In this document: positions 53,835-61,887 of the stretch, piece after piece
Layout of the letters: each line of letters opens with the position of its first letter
Numbering within the stretch: position 1 is the first letter of the stretch
From: JAVWMQ01 sp036646055
Lineage (GTDB): Bacteria > Bacillota > Clostridia > Peptostreptococcales > Anaerovoracaceae
Direction of reading: 5' to 3'
DNA length: 64,000 nucleotides
Assembly: GCA_036646055.1 (NCBI GenBank)
Contig: JAVXMY010000001.1
Span: forward strand, 372,001-436,000
Translations under genes and position numbers: made by a program
Notes under the pieces: model-generated
The model's input: only the letters and a program-made list of their open reading frames with translations
What the model was told of the DNA's origin: nothing
Database searches by the model: none

Positions 53835-53936
53835 TTTGACGGTGTGGCTGTTAGTATTAATGGGGCGCCCTTACTTTGGGTATTAATTTGTAGCCCCAAG
53901 TTCCATGTTAATTTGATTAATATAAGGAGAATTCAA

Positions 53937-54455
53937 ATGAGTTACAAAAATAAAAAAAGAGCCAGCAATGTGGCAACGGCTGCCATTCTTGCTACCTTAG
54001 CTCTTATATTCTCATATATAGAGGTTCTAATTCCTTTTAACTTTGCTATTCCCGGCATTAAGCTTGGAATTGCCAACTTGGTAATTGTCGTTGCCCTATA
54101 TAAGCTGGATTTCAAATATGCCTTTCTAATTAACCTTATTCGTATTTTTATTGCTGGCTTCCTCTTTTCAGGAGTCTTCGGGATTTTATACTCCCTGGCC
54201 GGCGGAATGCTAAGCCTGTTAATTATGTATGGCCTCAAAAAAACCGGTTTATTCTCAGTTATCGGAGTAAGTTTCGCAGGTGGCGTAGCCCACAACTTAG
54301 GCCAGCTAATAACCGCCGGCTTAATAGTCCAAAACATGGCTGTATTCCTTTACTTCCCTGTTCTAATATTCTCAGGACTTGTCACTGGAACCCTAATTGG
54401 AATTGTAGCACATCTAATCTTAAATAAGTTACCAAACAAAATTGCCCTAGCCTAA
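53937..54455 (+). CDS. Gx transporter family protein (annotated elsewhere as heptaprenyl diphosphate synthase component I)
   Basis: This 172-residue integral membrane protein has about five or six helices and the family block FNFAIPGIKLGIANLVIVVAL near residue 35-55. The fold is like the substrate-binding S components of ECF transporters. The common annotation as a prenyl synthase subunit has little support in sequence. The ATG at 53937 has AAGGAGA ahead; the frame is open 31 codons further. Next to apbE and the NusG-II gene it may move a flavin or quinone-type compound across the membrane. Confidence 0.8.
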   Translation: MSYKNKKRASNVATAAILATLALIFSYIEVLIPFNFAIPGIKLGIANLVIVVALYKLDFKYAFLINLIRIFIAGFLFSGVFGILYSLAGGMLSLLIMYGLKKTGLFSVIGVSFAGGVAHNLGQLITAGLIVQNMAVFLYFPVLIFSGLVTGTLIGIVAHLILNKLPNKIALA

Positions 54456-54471
54456 TTGGCAGGGCAATTTT
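54437..54471 (+). terminator. Terminator after the Gx protein gene
   Basis: Perfect stem AAAATTGCCCT/AGGGCAATTTT with a 12-base loop containing the stop codon. The T-run is short and the GC-rich repeat begins right after. Confidence 0.72.
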
Positions 54472-54475
54472 GCCC

Positions 54476-54735
54476 TGCGGCGGTGGGATCCGAGGGGTTT
54501 GTGGGCGATTCGGCGGCGGTTTTCTGCTTTCGGCGGCGAGTTGCCTCGAATCGGCGGCGGTTTTCAGCTTTCGGCGGCGGTTTTCGCCTGAATCCGAGGC
54601 AGTTTATGGCAATCCTCGGGCGGTTTTCTGCTTTCGGCGGTGATTTTCGCCTGAATCCGAGGCAGTTTGTGGCAATCCTCGGGCGATTCCGTCTGAAGCC
54701 TGGCGATTTTCTGGGAATCTGCCGCAAAAAGGTAC
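54476..54735. repeat. GC-rich nested repeat island
   Basis: This stretch of about 260 bp is far richer in GC than its surroundings. A 63-bp unit starts at 54581 and again at 54644, the second copy matching for about 43 bp before diverging. A 23-bp core around CGGTTTTCTGCTTTCGGCGG occurs three times (about 54517, 54558, 54621). Each 63-bp copy contains the hairpin CCGAGG/CCTCGG with a 14-base loop. Open frames exist on both strands but lack ATG starts or ribosome sites. I recognise no known repeat family. Confidence 0.8.
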
Positions 54736-54756
54736 AATTCGCCCTATATTGAATGT

Positions 54757-54801
54757 AGAATACCCTTCTTCAGGTAACAAATTTTAAAGAAGGGTATTTT
54801 T
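54757..54801 (+). terminator. Second strong hairpin terminator, plus strand
   Basis: ATACCCTTCTT pairs with AAGAAGGGTAT over a 16-base loop and is followed by TTTTTAG, just past the GC-rich island. Confidence 0.7.
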
Positions 54802-54830
54802 AGTGGATTTTGGGGAAGTGAGTACCTTTT

Positions 54831-54889
54831 TGCTGGGTTTATGATCAAATTACTGGTTATATCAACAGATTGCTGGTTTCAACTAAGGT
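54831..54889. repeat. Imperfect 20-bp tandem repeat, three copies
   Basis: Units begin at 54831, 54851 and 54871 with TGCTGG, TACTGG and TGCTGG; each then continues TTTAT/TTATAT-type text to about 20 bp. It lies between the two terminators, outside any gene. Confidence 0.45.
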
Positions 54890-54908
54890 TGACCCCAAGC
54901 AAGGGTAT

Positions 54909-54938
54909 CAAAAAAACGACCTGACGGTCGTTTTTTTG
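54909..54938. terminator. Terminator of the rnf operon
   Basis: Stem AAAAACGACC/GGTCGTTTTT with a TGAC loop, with T-runs on both strands, 14 bp past the rnfB stop. Confidence 0.88.
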
Positions 54939-54951
54939 TGTTCGCTATGAA

Positions 54952-55791
54952 TTAAGCTTCTGCCTTCACTTCAGGTTCAGCTTTCACTACTACTTTTTTT
55001 GTTTTTGGAATAACTACGATTGCGCCTGTTGGACATTCTTTTGCACAAAGTCCACAGTTCTTACACTTGTCGTAATCAATCTTAGCTAAGTTGCCTTCAA
55101 CGTGGATAGCGTCAAACTTACAAGTGTTTTCACACTTCTTACATCCGATACATCCAGATTTACAAGCTTTCATAACTTTAGCTCCCTTGTCTACTGAGTG
55201 ACATCTAACTGAAACTCTGTCATCCTTAGTTAGGATTTCAATTACAGACTTAGGACATGCCTTAGCACAAGCTGCACAGCCTACGCATAGGTCTCTGTCA
55301 ACGCAAGCAATTCCGTCAACAATTTTTAGGGCTCCGAAATCACATGCTGCAACACAATCGCCTAATCCTAGACAACCTTTTGTACAAGCTTTTGCTCCAC
55401 CAAATAGTGTAGAAGCTTCTTTACATGTCATGTTCTTACCATATTCTAATACATCTTTAGCAACATTATTGTTACCCTGACACATTACAACTGCCACTGG
55501 AGGTGCTCCTGCAGAAGCTTCAACTCCTAGAAGTTCTCCTAGTCTAGCTGCTAGATCTGCTCCACCAACTGGACATCTTGTAATGCTAGTTTCTTTATCT
55601 TCTCCAAAAGCTGCAGCATAGTCATCGCAACCTGCGAATCCACATGCACCGCAATTAGCTCCTGGAAGTTCTTCTCTTACTTTAGCTACGATTTCGTCTA
55701 TTGGAACAAACATAATCTTAGAAGCAACAGTAAGAACGATACCAAAGATTAAACCAATGGCTACAACCAAGATAATTGGTATAATATTCAT
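54952..55791 (-). CDS. rnfB: Rnf complex subunit RnfB (iron-sulfur ferredoxin-type)
   Basis: This 279-residue membrane-anchored protein passes electrons from ferredoxin into the Rnf complex. An N-terminal helix (IIPIILVVAIGLIFGIVLTV) is followed by a 4Fe-4S domain with GANCGACGFAGC, then ferredoxin-type clusters (CVGCAACAKACP, CIGCKKCENTC, CKNCGLCAKECP). A charged Ala/Glu/Lys tail ends the protein. It is the last gene of rnfCDGEAB, 12 bp after rnfA. Confidence 0.95.
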   Translation of the reverse strand: MNIIPIILVVAIGLIFGIVLTVASKIMFVPIDEIVAKVREELPGANCGACGFAGCDDYAAAFGEDKETSITRCPVGGADLAARLGELLGVEASAGAPPVAVVMCQGNNNVAKDVLEYGKNMTCKEASTLFGGAKACTKGCLGLGDCVAACDFGALKIVDGIACVDRDLCVGCAACAKACPKSVIEILTKDDRVSVRCHSVDKGAKVMKACKSGCIGCKKCENTCKFDAIHVEGNLAKIDYDKCKNCGLCAKECPTGAIVVIPKTKKVVVKAEPEVKAEA

Positions 55792-55803
55792 AAGCTGACC
55801 TCC

Positions 55804-56397
55804 TTATGCAAATATTCCGTCTACCATTCCACTGAATCCCATGAAACATAATGATAGAATAGAAGCAGTAACTAATGTGATAGGAATACCCTTAAATGGT
55901 GCAGGTACTCTATCGTTGTTTTCTAATTTTCCTCTAAGTCCAGCAAATAGTACCATAGCTAATAGGAAACCAATACCAGCTCCTAATGCTGAGAAAATTG
56001 ACTGAACGAAGTTGTATCCTTCGTCAATATTTAGGATAGTTACACCAAGTACCGCACAGTTAGTTGTGATAAGTGGTAAGTAAACTCCTAAAGATTTGTA
56101 TAGAGGTGGCATGTATTTCTTTAGTGTCATTTCTAGTAACTGTACTAGAGAAGCGATTACTAAAATAAATACAATTGTCTGTAGGTATCCAATACCCTGT
56201 GGCACTAAGATTAAAACCTGAATAGGCCATGTACAAGCAGTAGCAAGTACCATTACGAAAGTAACGGCAGCACCCATACCAACTGCTGAGTCAAGTTTCT
56301 TAGAAACTCCTAAAAAAGGACAAATTCCTAAGAACTTTGATAAAACGAAGTTATCTACAAGGATAACACTCATCATGATCATTAATAATTCTTTCAT
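55804..56397 (-). CDS. rnfA: Rnf complex subunit RnfA
   Basis: This 197-residue integral membrane protein with about six helices is a paralogue of RnfE. Key text is VDNFVLSKFLGICPFLGVSKK and ITTNCAVLGVTILN, where the conserved Cys of each half may hold an iron-sulfur centre in the membrane. Its start overlaps the rnfE stop by one base. Confidence 0.95.
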   Translation of the reverse strand: MKELLMIMMSVILVDNFVLSKFLGICPFLGVSKKLDSAVGMGAAVTFVMVLATACTWPIQVLILVPQGIGYLQTIVFILVIASLVQLLEMTLKKYMPPLYKSLGVYLPLITTNCAVLGVTILNIDEGYNFVQSIFSALGAGIGFLLAMVLFAGLRGKLENNDRVPAPFKGIPITLVTASILSLCFMGFSGMVDGIFA

Positions 56398-57077
56398 TAT
56401 GCTTTATCCCCCTGTCCTTCACATGTAGAGCTTGCACAAACTGAGGCTGAAGGACAACCTTCACAGCTGAAGCTCTTCTTTTTGATAGCTTTTCCGTTTG
56501 AAGCCCAGTTTACTCCAGCGATAAGAATCGCAAATACGAAGAATCCACCAGGAGCTAACATAAAGATAGTCATAGGATCGATTACTTCTGTAGTAACAGG
56601 GATATCGAATAATGTGCCTGAACCGAAGAATTCTCTGATTAGACCCATAACTGTTAATGTTAATGAAAATCCAATACCCATTCCAATTCCGTCTAATGCA
56701 GAATCGATAACTGAGTTCTTGTTAGCGAACATTTCTGCTCTACCAAGAATAATACAGTTTACTACGATTAGAGGAATAAATAGTCCAAGTGAATCATTGA
56801 TTGCTGGCAAGTATGCCTGAAGTAACATCTGTACAACTGTTACGAATCCAGCGATTACTACGATGTAGCAAGGGATTCTAACTGTGTCAGGAATGATCTT
56901 CTTTAGTAATGAAATAGCAATGTTTGAACAAATAAGTACTACCATTGCAGAAACACCCATTCCAAGTCCATTGATAGCACTTGTTGTTGTAGCAAGTGTT
57001 GGACAAGTACCTAGTAGTAAAACTAATACTGGGTTTTCTTTAATAATACCTTTTGTTAAGATTTTTAATTTATCCAT
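56397..57077 (-). CDS. rnfE: Rnf complex subunit RnfE with Cys-rich tail
   Basis: This 226-residue membrane protein pairs with RnfA. It has LLLGTCPTLATTTSA and IVVNCIILGRAEMFA. After the last helix it carries a C-terminal tail with four Cys in a C-x2-C-x5-C-x4-C pattern (about residues 206-222). The tail makes it longer than typical RnfE (about 200) and could bind a metal or iron-sulfur centre. It starts at the last base of the rnfG stop. Confidence 0.93.
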   Translation of the reverse strand: MDKLKILTKGIIKENPVLVLLLGTCPTLATTTSAINGLGMGVSAMVVLICSNIAISLLKKIIPDTVRIPCYIVVIAGFVTVVQMLLQAYLPAINDSLGLFIPLIVVNCIILGRAEMFANKNSVIDSALDGIGMGIGFSLTLTVMGLIREFFGSGTLFDIPVTTEVIDPMTIFMLAPGGFFVFAILIAGVNWASNGKAIKKKSFSCEGCPSASVCASSTCEGQGDKA

Positions 57078-57628
57078 TATTTTACACCTCCGCAGTCTTT
57101 AAATTGTTGCAGAGCGCCTTGAACAGCGTCATAAACACCATTTGATGATACACTTGCACCTACAATGTAGTCTACCTTTGGATCATCTTTAATATTATCT
57201 ACTGCAAGCTCATTAACACCAACATATCCTTTTAGGTATTCTGGAGTCATAGCTTTAGTTCCTAGACCTGGTGTATCTGCATGTCCAGTAACTTTTACTC
57301 CAGTAATAGCGCCATCAGCATCGATACCTACCATTACTGTCATTGTTCCACCAAATGATTTAGATGTTGAAGTAACAGCAACACCAGCTTTATTCTTAGC
57401 TGAGAAGTATCCTTCAATACCTTCATTTAATTTGCCTGTGTATTCAACAAATGAATCTCCCTTAGCAAGAACTTCTGCTCTAGCTAAGTCAGCGTTAACT
57501 TTATTAATCTTTTCGATTGTTGGCTTTGTAGCGCCATTAGTCATAACAAGTGCAAATGTAACTACTAAACAAATAATTACAAGTACTATTGTAGGCGCAA
57601 AAGTTGTTTTGAATGATTTATTTTCCAT
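57077..57628 (-). CDS. rnfG: Rnf complex subunit RnfG (covalent flavoprotein)
   Basis: This 183-residue protein has an N-terminal membrane helix and an extracellular FMN-binding domain. The flavinylation site reads DYIVGASVSSNGVYDAV; the usual SGAT is here GAS, so FMN would attach to Ser. The ATG at 57628 follows AAGGGAGG and overlaps the rnfD stop by 11 bp; the open frame continues 18 codons upstream inside rnfD. ApbE encoded nearby is the expected FMN transferase. Confidence 0.93.
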   Translation of the reverse strand: MENKSFKTTFAPTIVLVIICLVVTFALVMTNGATKPTIEKINKVNADLARAEVLAKGDSFVEYTGKLNEGIEGYFSAKNKAGVAVTSTSKSFGGTMTVMVGIDADGAITGVKVTGHADTPGLGTKAMTPEYLKGYVGVNELAVDNIKDDPKVDYIVGASVSSNGVYDAVQGALQQFKDCGGVK

Positions 57629-58574
57629 CCTTAGCGCCTCCCTTCTTAACTTTGTACATGCTGTTTTCACAGAAGTTATCAATGTGAGGTGTTAATACGT
57701 TCATTAATAGAATCGCAAATGAAACACCTTCAGGGTAAGCACCAAATAGTCTTACTAGCATTGTCATAATACCACATCCAATACCAAAGATTAATTTACC
57801 TTTAGCAAGAACTGGAGTTGTTACATAGTCTGTAGCCATGAAGAATGCACCAAGCATTACACCACCAGCTAAAACGTGGAATACTGGATCCTGTCCAGCA
57901 ATTAAAGCGATTACAGCAACTGTTGCAATAAACGCAATCGGTGTGATTGGAGAAATAACTTTCTTCCAAATTAAGAATACTCCACCGATTAATAGTGCAA
58001 CTGCACTAACTTCTCCCATTGATCCGCCAATGAATCCTAGGAACATATCCATGTTTGAAGGAAGTTGTCCTTCTCCAGCTTTAAGAATTCCTAGAGGAGT
58101 AGCTCCTGTTACGCCATCAACGCCTCTTGGAACAGGCCATGTTGTCATCTGAGTTGCAAATGAAATGAATAGTACAATTCTAGCTGTAATAGCTGGGTTG
58201 AATAGGTTCTTTCCAAGTCCGCCGAATAATCCCTTAACGATTACTACGCCGACAAAACAACCAACAACTGCAATCCAATATGGTAGATTTGATGGTACAT
58301 TAAAAGCGATTAATAAACCAGTTAAAGCGGCTGAACCGTCTGTAACTGTCTGTGGTAATTTTCTTATTACATTTAATAGGTATTCAAAACCTATTGATGC
58401 AATCATACATACCGCTGTTAGAATTAAAGCTCTAACGCCAAATACATATGTACTTACAGCAAGTGATGGTACAAGAGCAATCATAACTAAAGACATGATT
58501 CTTCTTGTATCCTCATTAGATACCTGATGAGGAGATGCTGCAACTGTTAAATTATTATGAAATTTATTTGCCAT
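57618..58574 (-). CDS. rnfD: Rnf complex subunit RnfD (covalent flavoprotein)
   Basis: This 318-residue multi-helix membrane protein has the FMN attachment site DGVTGATPLG (Thr). GLGKNLFNPAI and FFMATDYVTTPVLAKGKLIFG are family blocks. It passes electrons across the membrane in the Rnf complex. It starts at the rnfC stop (58574), so it is coupled to rnfC. Confidence 0.95.
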   Translation of the reverse strand: MANKFHNNLTVAASPHQVSNEDTRRIMSLVMIALVPSLAVSTYVFGVRALILTAVCMIASIGFEYLLNVIRKLPQTVTDGSAALTGLLIAFNVPSNLPYWIAVVGCFVGVVIVKGLFGGLGKNLFNPAITARIVLFISFATQMTTWPVPRGVDGVTGATPLGILKAGEGQLPSNMDMFLGFIGGSMGEVSAVALLIGGVFLIWKKVISPITPIAFIATVAVIALIAGQDPVFHVLAGGVMLGAFFMATDYVTTPVLAKGKLIFGIGCGIMTMLVRLFGAYPEGVSFAILLMNVLTPHIDNFCENSMYKVKKGGAKDGK

Positions 58575-59893
58575 TATTTACTCATTGCCTCCTTTACAAA
58601 ACCCTTAGCTATTGTGTTTGTGAAGCCTAAAGGTCTTCTAGCTGGACATACGTATGAACAACTTCCGCAGTTCATGCACTGATCAACCTGTAAGAACTGT
58701 AGTCTTTCAGCATCTCTGTTTTCGTAAGCTTCAGCTAACGCATAAGGTAATAATTCAAATGGACAAGCTGAATGACATCTTCCGCAGTTGATACATGCTG
58801 TTTCTTCTGCAATAAGAGCCTGTGGCTTGTTGAATGCTAAAATAGCATTGTTGTTCTTTACTACTGGTAGTTCATCAGAGAAAACTGCTCTTCCCATCAT
58901 AGGACCACCCATTAAGATCTTAGTTGGATCTTCTTTGTATCCACCTGTAGCTTCAATTAAGTCTGCGATTCTAGTTCCAAGTGGAGCAATATAGTTACCT
59001 GGCTTAGCAACTGCATCACCATCAACTGTCATTCTCTTCTTAACTAGAGGCATACCTGTTCTGAAGTACTGTCCAACAAAAGCAATAGAAGTAATATTAG
59101 ATAATACAACACCTAATGCAGCAGGTAGAACTCCTGCGTTCATTGTCTTACCAGTGATTTCGTATACCATTACACGTTCAGCTCCCTGTGGGTAAGTTGT
59201 CTGTAATGAATGAACTGAAATCTTATCGTTGATCTTCTGTTCTACAAGCATAGCATTGATCTTGTCAATAGCATTCTGCTTGTTGTTTTCAATTCCCAAG
59301 TATCCATGAGATAGATTTAGATGCTTCATTACTAAAAGCATACCATCGATAATGTCCTGTGTATCTTCAAGCATTAATCTGTGGTCAGATGTAATGAATG
59401 GCTCACACTCAGCACCATTAACGATTAAAGTATCTACTTCATCAATGTTCTGTGGATTGAACTTAATATGTGTCGGGAACGACGCTCCGCCTAACCCAAC
59501 TAGTCCGCTCTTTCTGATTTCAGCAACGAACTCCTTTAAATTTTCTGCCTTTGGAATTTCAATTCCCTCATAAGCTTCTTGTAGTTTGTCTGTTTCAATG
59601 ACAATTGTTTGATCAAATCCTCCCATTGCATTACGAACTTCGCCAATTTCCTTGACTGTTCCGCTTACACTAGAATGGATTGGTGCACTTACAAATGCGT
59701 CAGTATCTCCGATCATTTGTCCAACTTTAACAGTATCACCCTTTGCTACTAATGGTTTACATGGCGCACCAATGTGCATTGCCATTGGGATGCAAACTTC
59801 ATCAGGAACAGGAATTACAACTGTTTCACACTCTGCAGTGTTTTTGTGATGGGCAACGTGGATGCTCTGTAAATGCTTTCTTTGTTGACTCAT
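58574..59893 (-). CDS. rnfC: Rnf complex subunit RnfC (NADH/FMN and iron-sulfur)
   Basis: This 439-residue peripheral subunit reduces NAD+. It has an N-terminal barrel-sandwich segment, the Gly-rich NADH/FMN site GLVGLGGASFPTHIK and NGAECEPFITSDHRL, and two 4Fe-4S motifs CINCGRCHSACP and CMNCGSCSYVCP near the C-terminus. It is the first gene of rnfCDGEAB. In Clostridia the complex pumps Na+ or H+ while oxidising reduced ferredoxin, supplying much of the ion gradient. Confidence 0.96.
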   Translation of the reverse strand: MSQQRKHLQSIHVAHHKNTAECETVVIPVPDEVCIPMAMHIGAPCKPLVAKGDTVKVGQMIGDTDAFVSAPIHSSVSGTVKEIGEVRNAMGGFDQTIVIETDKLQEAYEGIEIPKAENLKEFVAEIRKSGLVGLGGASFPTHIKFNPQNIDEVDTLIVNGAECEPFITSDHRLMLEDTQDIIDGMLLVMKHLNLSHGYLGIENNKQNAIDKINAMLVEQKINDKISVHSLQTTYPQGAERVMVYEITGKTMNAGVLPAALGVVLSNITSIAFVGQYFRTGMPLVKKRMTVDGDAVAKPGNYIAPLGTRIADLIEATGGYKEDPTKILMGGPMMGRAVFSDELPVVKNNNAILAFNKPQALIAEETACINCGRCHSACPFELLPYALAEAYENRDAERLQFLQVDQCMNCGSCSYVCPARRPLGFTNTIAKGFVKEAMSK

Positions 59894-59947
59894 TTATGAA
59901 ACCTTCCTTTCGTGAAAAAATTAATATATATCATAGCGATACGAATA

Positions 59948-59957
59948 ATTGTACCAC
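59948..59957 (-). promoter_or_regulatory. Extended -10 promoter of the rnf operon
   Basis: TGGTACAAT (extended -10) lies about 55 bp upstream of rnfC on the minus strand. It falls inside the imperfect palindrome TTGTA...TACAA (59949-59968), somewhat like a Rex box (TTGTGAA..TTCACAA) but two bases too long. Just upstream TGGCATTTTT occurs twice. Confidence 0.45.
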
Positions 59958-60068
59958 TATTGTTACAAAAATGCCACCCGAAAAATGCCAAAGTTCCACA
60001 TTTTTTGTTTCCTTAGCATTTTTTCTTCGACGATATATTCTAACATACTAAATATTGACATTCAACAC

Positions 60069-60818
60069 TTAAATATAAACTTTATAAACTACATATGTCC
60101 TGTCTTTTCTAGATTTACCTTGTATTTGATCCAAAATAATTTTACCTTTGCCACGCAAAACAATTTTATCTCCCTCAACTATCTTCTTGTCAGCTTTATT
60201 AACTTCCAAATTGTTTACAAAAACAATTCCCCTATTTATAGATTCAACAGCCTTAGTTCTCGAAACCTTAAAAGCTGATGAAATCACATTATCAAGCCTT
60301 AGACTTGCAATAGTATCTGTAACTTCCTTAAATTGAACTTCCGGAATATCAATCTGAGAAATATTCACAGAATCAACTGACAGCTCAGTTGACCCTGCAC
60401 TAAAATAATGGGTCAAAATAAAATCGCAAATTTCCTCAAGGCAAATAATGTCCGCTCCATTATCTCTAACTAAAATATCTCCAATAACGCTTCTATCAAT
60501 TCCCAAACTCAAAAGGGAACCAAGATAGTCTCTGTGAGTAAGTTGTCTCCCACCTGGTTTCTTGGAAACTCTAATAACTCCAAGTTGACTTAGGCAGTCT
60601 TCCTTAGTGGCATAGTCTGGCAAAAAAAAGCAAACTACCCTCTCTGCTTCGTCGTAACCACCGATGAGCAATTTTTGCACCCCGGGAAGTGTCACAATGC
60701 CGCTGGCAATAGACCTTTCGTGAAGGCTCAAAAACCCTGTGCGCGTTGTCATGTAATGGCTTTCGCACTGCTTCATTTTATCTTCGATTTGTCCAATTAG
60801 TATTTTGTCTTCTTTCAT
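60069..60818 (-). CDS. YlmH-like S4-domain RNA-binding protein
   Basis: This 249-residue protein matches YlmH (RqcP2): GGYDEAERVVCFFLPDY in the N-terminal domain, LTHRDYLGSLLSLGIDRSVIGDIL in the middle and a C-terminal S4 domain (about 180-240) with DNVISSAFKVSRTKAVESI. The family binds RNA and acts in ribosome-associated quality control and division-cluster loci. It follows the DUF3048 gene by 7 bp. A role in ribosome rescue is from the family. Confidence 0.88.
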   Translation of the reverse strand: MKEDKILIGQIEDKMKQCESHYMTTRTGFLSLHERSIASGIVTLPGVQKLLIGGYDEAERVVCFFLPDYATKEDCLSQLGVIRVSKKPGGRQLTHRDYLGSLLSLGIDRSVIGDILVRDNGADIICLEEICDFILTHYFSAGSTELSVDSVNISQIDIPEVQFKEVTDTIASLRLDNVISSAFKVSRTKAVESINRGIVFVNNLEVNKADKKIVEGDKIVLRGKGKIILDQIQGKSRKDRTYVVYKVYI

Positions 60819-60825
60819 GTTGCTC

Positions 60826-61887
60826 CTATTTAGACCAGCTGGTCTTCACTGTGTAGTCTGTCACCTGGAAAAAAGTCACCCCAGGCGATAGCTTAATGGT
60901 CTGCCCATTTTGGTCTTTAAATGTAGTTCTGCCGTCTAGTGAATCTCTAGACCAAGTGGCTGAAATAGCCTTACCCCTTGTAAACACAGTAGCTTCGCCA
61001 CCTTCTGTCATATTAATAGCAAGCCTACCTTGATCGTCTAAAACCTTGATGTTCACTTTTTGAAAAACTACGTTGGCACATTTAATCTGTTTGCCCGTTT
61101 CTTTGTCGGTAAAGGCATCTCCACCAGTGTACCTTGCGTATTTTTTTTCTTCCTTATTATATATATACTGATTTTTGGTTTCAACATAGTCGCAATTTAT
61201 TACATTGGCGTCCTTGCCCTCAACCTTGTCTCCCTTTTGAAGAAATTCGAAAGCTTCAGGCTTAGATTTTTCTGTGTAGCCCTTCTTTTTGGCACACTTA
61301 AGAATCTTATCACCTTCGGTGTAACAGTTGTGAGGAATGTTTCTGTCATCGGATCTATAGAAGTATTCCCAATTTAACGCTCCGGGAATATAATCAATTA
61401 CTCCACTTTCCAAATACATTTTGGCGTCCTGGCTCCAACCGTTATGAATTAAAATCGCATTGTATTCTCTTGCAATATCAACAATATACGGCCTTGCACT
61501 TCTAAGTGGCCCAACCTTGCCTGGCAGGTTTTCATAAAATATCATTTCAAATCTACTGCCTCCGCCTTCAATTGGAACCTCGTAAACCACATCGGCTTTT
61601 CCTATGGAAGATTGAGGTCTAGCCAAGTAACTGTCGTTGTCGGTGCTAAACATTAAAGGTTTATCTAGCAGGTTTTTGGCCTCTAACCCTGTCAGCGGAT
61701 TTATTAGAGCTGTTTTTTGGGGCACCCTTGGTTCAGTTTTGTCCGAGTCTTTGTTAAGGAATAAATACCCTCCTACTGCTGCTGCCACAATTACTAAAAT
61801 TATTATTATGGCCAAAACTCCTCTTTTCATTTTACATTTTTGATTAGTGGCTACTTTTTTTCCCATTGGTCTTGGTGCTCTACTCAT
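60826..61887 (-). CDS. DUF3048 (YerB-like) membrane-anchored protein
   Basis: This 353-residue protein has a basic N-terminus, one membrane helix (about 23-43) and a DUF3048 domain (INPLTGLEAKNLLDKPLMF, then FYENLPGKVGPLRSARPYIVDIA). The C-terminal domain is the DUF3048_C part. Bacillus YerB belongs here and its function is unknown. The ATG at 61887 follows AAAGGAGA and overlaps the SGNH stop (ATGA). Confidence 0.85.
   Translation of the reverse strand: MSRAPRPMGKKVATNQKCKMKRGVLAIIIILVIVAAAVGGYLFLNKDSDKTEPRVPQKTALINPLTGLEAKNLLDKPLMFSTDNDSYLARPQSSIGKADVVYEVPIEGGGSRFEMIFYENLPGKVGPLRSARPYIVDIAREYNAILIHNGWSQDAKMYLESGVIDYIPGALNWEYFYRSDDRNIPHNCYTEGDKILKCAKKKGYTEKSKPEAFEFLQKGDKVEGKDANVINCDYVETKNQYIYNKEEKKYARYTGGDAFTDKETGKQIKCANVVFQKVNIKVLDDQGRLAINMTEGGEATVFTRGKAISATWSRDSLDGRTTFKDQNGQTIKLSPGVTFFQVTDYTVKTSWSK

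Noticed and set aside
53844..53936. Longer N-terminus of the Gx protein
   Set aside because: The 31 extra codons lack a ribosome site, while AAGGAGA stands before the ATG at 53937.
54456..54752. Open frames on both strands across the GC-rich island (about 90-98 codons)
   Set aside because: Both begin with TTG without a ribosome site, the product is Arg/Pro- or Gly/Phe-rich repeat text, and high GC alone removes stop codons. I treat the DNA as a non-coding repeat.
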